Notes under the pieces: model-generated | Databases searched by the model: none | What the model saw: only the letters and a program-made list of their open reading frames with translations | What the model was told of the DNA's origin: nothing | Made by a program: the position numbers and the translations under genes | Source: Mesotaenium endlicherianum | Taxonomy: Eukaryota > Streptophyta > Zygnematophyceae > Zygnematales > Mesotaeniaceae | Length of the DNA: 64,000 bases | Direction of reading: 5' to 3' | Assembly: GCA_009602735.1 (NCBI GenBank) | Contig: WELA01007307.1 | Location: 203,679-267,678 of the forward strand | In this document: piece after piece, positions 60,596 to 64,000 of the stretch | Position numbering within the stretch: the stretch's first letter is position 1 | Layout of the letters: every line of letters begins with the position of its first letter

Positions 60596-62892
60596 ATGTT
60601 CAACTTTCGTTATCGATATTATGCAGTCCCTCCGTCCCCGTCTGGGAGAACTATCAGAGCCAGGAGATTTCAGAGGAACGTCGCTGTGGTTCTCCTCTTG
60701 GTGCTTTTTCTTGCTCTCTTAAATGCTTCGTGGCATGGGTTCTTAAGTTTCCCTTCGGGTACTCAAGTGTTCGATGATGATGTCCCCTTTAAGGTTAATA
60801 AACAAGCCGGCCACGAAGAAGCTCAGATAAAGGAGGATACTTCGGAACAACCCTCGAATGCACCATTTCTACTCCACATCCATTTAAGGGCCTCGTGTGA
60901 CGTTGATGCTGTCAGGAAGTGTTACAGCTCTTTGAAATCGGCCGAGTACAGCGGTGACTCAGTGAAGCTTTCTGTAGTAGCTGCTTGCTCTGATCCAGAG
61001 AGTCAGCCTAAACTTGACAAGTATTTAAAGAAGCTGCGATGGCCTTCTGAAGTTCAGGTAATTTATGCGAATAAGCACAGTCTAGTAACATCGTTGGATG
61101 AGTGGCATCCAAGTAGATTGGAGTACGGATTCGTAGTACAGGAAGGGTGCCAAGTGTCACCTTTATATTACTGGTACTTGAAGACAGCTGCAGCCAACTA
61201 TTCCGCATCAGAGGATGACAGCAGCACCTGGTTATTTGGCATATCCGTACAGGATCAAACTCCTGCAGGTCAGGACCTTGCTATTTTCCCTTTCTTTCAG
61301 AGCTCTTCCAGGACGTATGACTATGTGGCACTTATAAGGCGCAGACAGCGTGGGCACTTATATCTCTTCCTACTGAGAGCATGCTTTTCACTGTTGGGAG
61401 ACTGATATATATGAAAATGAATGTAATACTTCAAGACAACCCTTTGCAGTAGACAATGTCATTTCAACAGGGTTACAAGGAAGGCAAGGGGAGAGCTGAT
61501 TTTTATGCAGTAAAAAGAGAGCTGGTGCTATGCGTGGCTCCTACTTGTCACATCCTTTTTACTTTCAAGTCAAGCTCCAGGCAAGAGTGTAGTATACTCT
61601 TCGTCCCGACGGCTTGTGTGCTGTTGGCAAAGCTCATTCACTGGCTGCAGTGAGGGCGCTAGCTGTACCCTGACTCTATCAAACCATGCAAGGGCAGGGC
61701 AGATGCGCTTTGTTGGGCTCTGTGAGAGGCTGGAGCACGAGCTCTTTTACCCTCTTGGGTACTGGATGCCCTGAATTGGTGACACAGTTGCATCTTAAGA
61801 AGAGGTGTTGCAAACACTTGCCCCATCATGGAAGGGAAGAAGGGGGCTGCTTTTGTGGGAAAGGGAAGGAGGGGTCCTTGTGGCTTTTCATGGGTGTCAG
61901 ACTTGCTCCCTACAAACACGGTCTGCCATGACCTCTTTTCGTCGACTCTAAAGATAAGTATGGGCTGGACACTGTCAGCAAATGGGCAGCTCTTGCATGC
62001 AGGACTCTGTGACCTCCCAGCTTTGTGTGAAGCTGGGCACTCTCTCAGCTGTCGGGCAGATTTTGACAGGCCATTCCTCACATCCTACCATCCTCTTCCT
62101 TTTTAACATCTTCTCTCCCATCCCATGAAACCGAGCAATACACCACAATACATGCACGCACAGATGCCATTGCCAGGACTCTGAATCTCTGTTGTAGAGC
62201 TCCTCTTCTGCAGGCGGCGGCAGCAGCAGCAGCAGCAGCAGCAGCCCAGAGCTGCGCCAGGAGCTTGCGCCTGACTGCCAGCTGCTGTTCCCGACTCTGT
62301 GGAAGCAGTTCGTGCGCTGGCAGGCGGACTCGCAGAAAGAGGAAGCTGGGAAGGTGCTCTCCACTGCCATTGCCGAGGCCTACGACAAGCGGTACTCGGG
62401 CAGGTGCCGGGCTGAAAAAGGGGCCTCCTTCATCACTCTGATGAGCGAGCGGGGCTACTACAACCTCTTTGCCGGGCAGTTTGAGGGCAGGGCTCTGTGC
62501 ACTTCTGCTGCTTCTGCTACTGAAAGCGGCAGCACGGGAGCAGCAGATGAGGCAGATAGGACTGGGAGTGAAGGGGAGGGCGGGGATGGCGACGCCGATG
62601 GTGCCCTTGGCAGCTCCTCGCGCCGGGTGGCTGAGGAAGAAACACAGCACCTGTTTGTGGAGAACAAGTTAGTCAGCAGGGCCTCGCTGGGCGACAGGTG
62701 GGAGCAGGCCCTCGAGCCTGTGCCTCTCGAGGACGTGAAGAGCTTTGACATGTGCGGGCGCCGCACACGTGGCGGCCTGCTGGCGCAGGACGACGAGCAG
62801 CTGCAGGAGATGCTGGCCTCCATTCACGTAGGATGCCGCCACGTGTCTGCCCCTCCGCTTTTTGAATCCCGTGCTTCGGGGCAGCGTGACAC

Positions 62893-62926
<34 letters not shown>

Positions 62927-63983
62927 GAGAGATCTATACGCTGCACGTTTTAAGAAAACCCTCCTGCAGGGCTGTCTGGAAGGGCCCCCGCTTCTCTCAA
63001 TTCACAAGCAGCAGCTGATTGATTTGAGGCACTTACTTGATGAACGTGAGCGGCTCCTCGACTAGTCCAGAGATGGTCCCCTCAGGGCGCTCCAGGGCTG
63101 TCATGTCAAAGCAATAGAATCAACAGGTTGACTGGCATGAGTCGATACGTTCGGCCGGGGAAGGAAGCTGGAAGCTTGTCGGTTTCGAGGGTGGTATCAA
63201 GTCAGGGGGAGAGCGCGGGGGGCTTGGGGCGGGTGTGTTGTACATTGCATAGAAAGACAAGCTGCCAGTTGCAACAAGCCTTCAGTTGAGAGTCGGATTG
63301 ATGGCAGTAGAGGCCTTTCGTGAATGCGATGGTCCTGTGCCCCTTTGTCAGCCGCACACTTGATGATAGGAGACCTAAGAATGGCTTACCAATCTCTCGA
63401 CAATGTCTGTGGCAGTGAGAGAGACGCTTGCAGGCACGCGTATGTGGTGGCACGATGAATATTCATGCCAGCTGCCAGTTCTATAAGTTGCATGGAGGGA
63501 GACAAGAAGCATCCCCCTGCCTTTGGGGACGGGTCAACGGGATTGTGAGTTGAATGGTACTTGATGTACTCTCCTGGGGCTCAGCTTTGCAGCTTACGAT
63601 ACAGAGGTTTTGGGATGTTTCGAAAGGAAAGCAGCACCGGTGCTGGGGTGGCCTGCCACGGCCAGAAACAACGCCGGGTTTCCTATCTCAAGCTGCCCCC
63701 CCGCCCCTCGCCCTTACCCGCCCTTTGTCTTTGCCTATATGCCTGCTTGTATCGCCAGGAGGACATGTCCATCATCATGGTGATGGCCAGCGAGGGCTTC
63801 GACAGCATGCTAGCCAACTGGCTGTGCTACGTGAAGGAGCTGTACGTGCGCAACTACGTCATCGTCACGCCCTCGCTGGAGCAGGCCAAGCGCATGGTGC
63901 GCCAGGGCCACTCCGTGTACCACATGGGCGGCGCCACCTGGCAGTCGGGGAGCATGGACTACGGGACCGTTGCCTACAAGCTC
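60596..63983 (+). CDS. Type II membrane glycosyltransferase, plant GT2/nucleotide-diphospho-sugar transferase type (5' part)
   Basis: Exons 60596-61268, 62214-62827 and 63759-63983, compatible in phase with GT-AG borders (donors GTCAGG, GTAGGA, GTGAGT). The last donor shows that the gene continues past the window. Residues 1-28 are basic and cytosolic and about 29-44 form one membrane segment ('VAVVLLLVLFLALLN'), giving a Golgi-type signal anchor. Then follow 'LLHIHLRASCDVDAVRKCY', 'KLSVVAACSDPE' and 'FVVQEGCQVSPLYYWYL', a GT2-like fold segment. Exon 2 has 'FPTLWKQFVRW' and exon 3 'MVMASEGFDSMLANWLCYV', the start of the nucleotide-diphospho-sugar transferase-like part. The layout recalls the Arabidopsis At5g12260/At5g60700 type, whose substrate is not settled. 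A CAG run at the start of exon 2 encodes about eight serines. An extra exon inside the 0.9-kb second intron cannot be excluded. Confidence 0.75.
62221..62245 (+). repeat. (CAG)n run encoding poly-Ser
   Basis: About eight CAG/AGC units at the start of exon 2 of the glycosyltransferase gene, a site prone to length change. Confidence 0.9.
63037..63097 (-). other. Candidate antisense exon inside the glycosyltransferase intron
   Basis: On the minus strand, an acceptor 'tgacatgacag' is followed by an open 61-bp stretch reading 'LERPEGTISGLVEEPLTFIK' and a strong donor, GTAAGT. Both borders are good and the peptide is protein-like. No partner exons were found nearby and I do not recognise the peptide. 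Confidence 0.3.
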
Positions 63984-64000
63984 GTGAGTGGAGAGGGCCC

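Noticed and set aside
63000-63065. Plus-strand stretch 'LIDLRHLLDERERLLD' as an extra glycosyltransferase exon
   Set aside because: It runs into a TAG and lacks a good acceptor in the needed phase. It overlaps the better-bordered minus-strand candidate.

Overview
The window is nuclear DNA of a eukaryote, most likely a streptophyte (charophyte) green alga; a Chara-like genome fits best. This is inference. It rests on GC-rich, intron-split host genes with GT-AG borders, plant-type chromoviruses primed by initiator-methionine tRNA, a plant-type glycosyltransferase, long CT/GA microsatellites with assembly gaps inside them, and AT-rich repeats filling the space between genes. No prokaryotic features are present.

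Left part, 1-16 kb: three host loci. A minus-strand gene (4648 down to the window edge) reads as the 5' half of a DIS3L2/SOV-type exoribonuclease, with an unusually long low-complexity N-terminus interrupted by a poly-C assembly gap. A plus-strand F-box gene copy (6753-8467) looks decayed. A minus-strand gene (15912-10093), readable exon by exon, encodes gamma-SNAP, the NSF attachment protein of membrane fusion.

Middle part, 17-60 kb: almost all mobile DNA. It starts with a LINE-like C-terminal ORF and its tail repeats (17.0-18.55 kb) and a repeat called R here (18.55-19.58 kb). Three Ty3/gypsy chromoviruses of one family follow: A (minus, 19.9-26.4 kb, oldest), B (plus, 28292-34958, TSD tataa) and C (minus, 45762-52441, TSD tgcgt, LTRs almost identical). 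C sits inside a much larger element, D (39105-58187, about 12.4 kb without C). D carries gag, protease, a cytosine-5 DNA methyltransferase domain, an acidic/proline-rich region of unknown role, reverse transcriptase-RNase H, a DDE integrase and a C-terminal PHD-type zinc finger. D is itself inserted in a second copy of R. A related LTR-only copy lies next to it in the opposite orientation, and the 48 bp of R between them has been flipped.

Right edge, 60.6-64 kb: the first exons of a type II membrane glycosyltransferase running off the window.

The most unusual item is element D: a methyltransferase-bearing, PHD-tipped Ty3/gypsy element whose end repeats are arranged as Y - internal - X - Y - X instead of two plain LTRs. 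Its target-site duplications are confirmed by an empty paralogous site at 18701-18748.
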